A stretch of 64,000 nt of DNA from Fibrobacter sp. GTDB lineage: Bacteria > Fibrobacterota > Fibrobacteria > Fibrobacterales > Fibrobacteraceae. Under the pieces are notes generated by a model. The model had not been told where the DNA came from, made no database searches, and saw only the letters and a list, made by a program, of their open reading frames with translations. Location: positions 1-64,000 of the forward strand of contig JAFVGH010000045.1 of NCBI GenBank assembly GCA_017475045.1, read 5' to 3'. Made by a program: the position numbers and the translations under genes. Of the stretch, positions 62,152 through 64,000 are shown piece by piece (position 1 is the first letter of the stretch; every line of letters begins with the position of its first letter).

Positions 62152-64000
62152 CTATTTGAACAGGTCGATATCGTCGTCGTCCTTGACGGTCACGTCGGCG
62201 GCACCAGAAGAATCTTCTTCAGCTTCATCGCCAAACGGGTCCGGCGGAGTGATACGGCTTGTACGCTTGACCTTCTTGGCGGTGAACTTGCTTCCCATGG
62301 CCTTGTAGCTTTTGACATCGGCCACTTCGGTCAGGTCCAGCTCTTCCTTCTGGACTTCGCGGCCAACCTGGTATTCCATTAGCTGGCGAGCGTCGTCTGT
62401 AGCGAAGAACTCGATCATCTGGGTGTCCTTATGGTCGGTCACCAGACTGAATTCTGTAGTCATGGGGCAGCCTTCCAGGTTGAAACGCTTCACCATGTAG
62501 TTGAAGTTTCCGCCTTCGAAGTAAAGGACCGTAAAGACCTGGGTGGGGTCGAACTTGTGGATATACTTGACGCCTGTTCCCACGAGAATCGGATCTGCCA
62601 TATCGTGGACGCGGGCCGTGCCGTTTTCCTTCACGATAAGGATCTTGTCCTTCTCGCCAAATTCACCGATACGGTTGCCCCTTCTCTGGGAGCTGATAAG
62701 TCCGGAGGGAGCGTCAAAGTACAAGACGCGGGCCCCGAGGGTGCTTACGCCCTTGCGGACACGACGGACTGTCTTGACAGGGTATTTGGTAACAATGTTG
62801 CCCATGGCGCCGCGGCCCTTCACTTCTATGGAACTGAAGTCCACTTCAAAGTTCAGCTTGGTACGGGGCCGCGGTTTCAGCGTGACTTCCACCACTTCGG
62901 CTTCACCATTCAGGTTGCTGGACATGTACAAGAGGCGGCTACCGGGCTTGTTCTTGCCCATATAGTAGTCCTTGTCGCGGGTCACACCACCCACGTTGAA
63001 ACGCTTGATATAGGCGGTGCCGTCCTTGCCGTCCTGGTGGATCACATTGTAGATGTGGCGTTCGTCGTCCTTGTTGAACTTTTCTACAAGGACGATATTC
63101 TTGCCCACGAAGTCCTTGTCGCTGACGCGGACCACCTTGAAGCTGCCGTCGGCCTTAAACACGATAAGATCGTCGTATTCGGAGACGTCGAAGAGGTATT
63201 CTTCCTTCTTCATGCCCGTGCCCAGGAAGCCTTCCTTACGGTTCACATAGAGCTTTTGGTTTGCGAGAGCCACGTGTACAGCGCTCACCTGGCCGAATTC
63301 CGCGATTTCCGTTTTGCGGTCGCGACCTTCGCCGTACTTCTTGAGGATGTTCTTGAAGTAGTTCACTGCGTAGTCGGTGAGGTGTTCCTTGTTGTAGTTC
63401 ACCTCTTCGATCTTCTTGTCCAGTTCTTCCAGGAACTCGTCGGCCTTCTTACGGTCAAAACGGCTGATACGGCGTACCGGAATTTCAGCCAGCTTGAGAA
63501 TTTCTTCGCGGGTTACTTCGCGACGAAGCTTGCGCACATAGGGCTTCAAGCCTTCGTCAATCAGCTGGACCATCTCGTCGTGAGTCTTGGCCTTCTTGAT
63601 AACCTCGTAGACTTCCTTCTCGATGAAGATTTTCTCGAGGCTGGTCATGTGCCACTGGTCCTGCAGGTGCTTGAGCTCGTTGTCCAACTCCCAGTCTAGC
63701 AGGTGTACCGTGTGGTCGGTGCTGAGCTTCAAAAGTTCGGTGGTGTTGCTGAAGCGCGGCTTCTTGTCGATAATCACGCAGCTGTTGGCGGCCAATGTCG
63801 TCTGGCAGTCAGTAAATGCGTAGAGCGCGTCTATAACGACTTGCGGGTCGGAACCGGCCTGCAGGTGGATCTGGATTTCCACGTTTTCGGTGGTGTGGTC
63901 CACAATCTGCTTGATCTTGATTTTGCCCTTGTCGTTGGCCGCCACGATGGAGTCGATAAGGCTGTCCGTGGTGGTGCCGAAGGGAATTTCGCGGATAACG
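62152..64000 (-). CDS. Type IIA topoisomerase subunit A (ParC/GyrA-like), C-terminal part
   Basis: About 616 residues are visible; the frame stays open to the window edge (I-P-F-G-T-T-T-D-S-L-I-D-S before the first in-window start), so the 5' part with the catalytic tyrosine is missing. The visible part has the C-terminal tower and coiled-coil gate region (about residues 130-240: R-K-K-A-D-E-F-L-E-E-L-D), then a beta-pinwheel-type domain with repeated blades and an acidic tail (D-D-D-D-I-D-L-F-K). A-N-D-K-G-K-I-K-I-K-Q-I and E-N-V-E-I match the Bacteroidota-type topoisomerase IV A paralog. Gyrase A is the alternative. Confidence 0.88.
   Translation of the reverse strand, partial: VIREIPFGTTTDSLIDSIVAANDKGKIKIKQIVDHTTENVEIQIHLQAGSDPQVVIDALYAFTDCQTTLAANSCVIIDKKPRFSNTTELLKLSTDHTVHLLDWELDNELKHLQDQWHMTSLEKIFIEKEVYEVIKKAKTHDEMVQLIDEGLKPYVRKLRREVTREEILKLAEIPVRRISRFDRKKADEFLEELDKKIEEVNYNKEHLTDYAVNYFKNILKKYGEGRDRKTEIAEFGQVSAVHVALANQKLYVNRKEGFLGTGMKKEEYLFDVSEYDDLIVFKADGSFKVVRVSDKDFVGKNIVLVEKFNKDDERHIYNVIHQDGKDGTAYIKRFNVGGVTRDKDYYMGKNKPGSRLLYMSSNLNGEAEVVEVTLKPRPRTKLNFEVDFSSIEVKGRGAMGNIVTKYPVKTVRRVRKGVSTLGARVLYFDAPSGLISSQRRGNRIGEFGEKDKILIVKENGTARVHDMADPILVGTGVKYIHKFDPTQVFTVLYFEGGNFNYMVKRFNLEGCPMTTEFSLVTDHKDTQMIEFFATDDARQLMEYQVGREVQKEELDLTEVADVKSYKAMGSKFTAKKVKRTSRITPPDPFGDEAEEDSSGAADVTVKDDDDIDLFK

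Overview
The window looks like a chromosome segment of a Fibrobacter-type bacterium. The strongest clue is four proteins carrying the FISUMP module (Fibrobacter succinogenes major paralogous domain: the W-M-A-E-N-L-N motif, the R-G-V-C-P-K-G-W-H-L-P block, a terminal S-V-R-C-L/I-K-D). Others are serine-rich lipoproteins with S-S-S-S linkers, lipid A and RND genes of a diderm cell, and dense, mostly housekeeping coding sequence. This assignment is inference; there is no rRNA and I see no tRNA.

Layout. 1-2246: end of groEL, a secreted thioredoxin-fold protein and a secreted probable outer-membrane protein. 2256-3506: rpsF-rpsR-rplI with a consensus promoter, a structured leader and a terminator. 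3532-9736: four abutting genes, two paralogous exported proteins plus an RND adaptor and pump. 9740-11909: ftsB-like, dprA, mazG and a candidate small RNA. 11931-16230: an EF-G of the spirochaete/mitochondrial type, a polytopic membrane protein and an EcsC-like protein. 16309-20071: a FISUMP lipoprotein, ffh, folC. 20041-24343 is an accessory island: three FISUMP genes, a HicA-HicB toxin-antitoxin pair, palindromic repeats and a duplicated folC tail. 24344-28611: lgt, a penicillin-binding transpeptidase, orn and fabF. 28692-35206: envelope/polysaccharide genes (DUF2279-like, Wzi-like, CapD-like dehydratase, lipoprotein phosphatase) and cvfB. 35253-41673: a tightly overlapping metallophosphoesterase-resB-ccsA-scpB-mutS operon. 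41734-45443: dapB, an orphan DppB/YejB-type permease and a modular serine-rich lipoprotein. 45452-49660: ruvB, der, plsY, gpsA. 49657-53613: a GDP-D-rhamnose-type sugar operon. 53656-62124: dnaE, lpxB, mutL, an unknown protein and a second candidate small RNA. 62152-64000: C-terminal part of a ParC/GyrA subunit.

Functional themes: envelope building (lgt, PBP, lpxB, Wzi, CapD, Gmd/Rmd, phospholipid genes), DNA maintenance (mutS, mutL, ruvB, dnaE, scpB, dprA, topoisomerase) and translation/targeting (ribosomal proteins, EF-G, ffh).

Most notable signals: (1) about a dozen genes have a TATATT-like -10 box only 5-8 nt before the start codon and no Shine-Dalgarno, which suggests widespread leaderless mRNAs; (2) two promoter-RNA-terminator units without an ORF; (3) a dispersed palindromic repeat that has become part of the folC coding sequence; (4) a duplicated folC 3' end flanking FISUMP genes; (5) a MutL whose endonuclease motifs are all degenerate.
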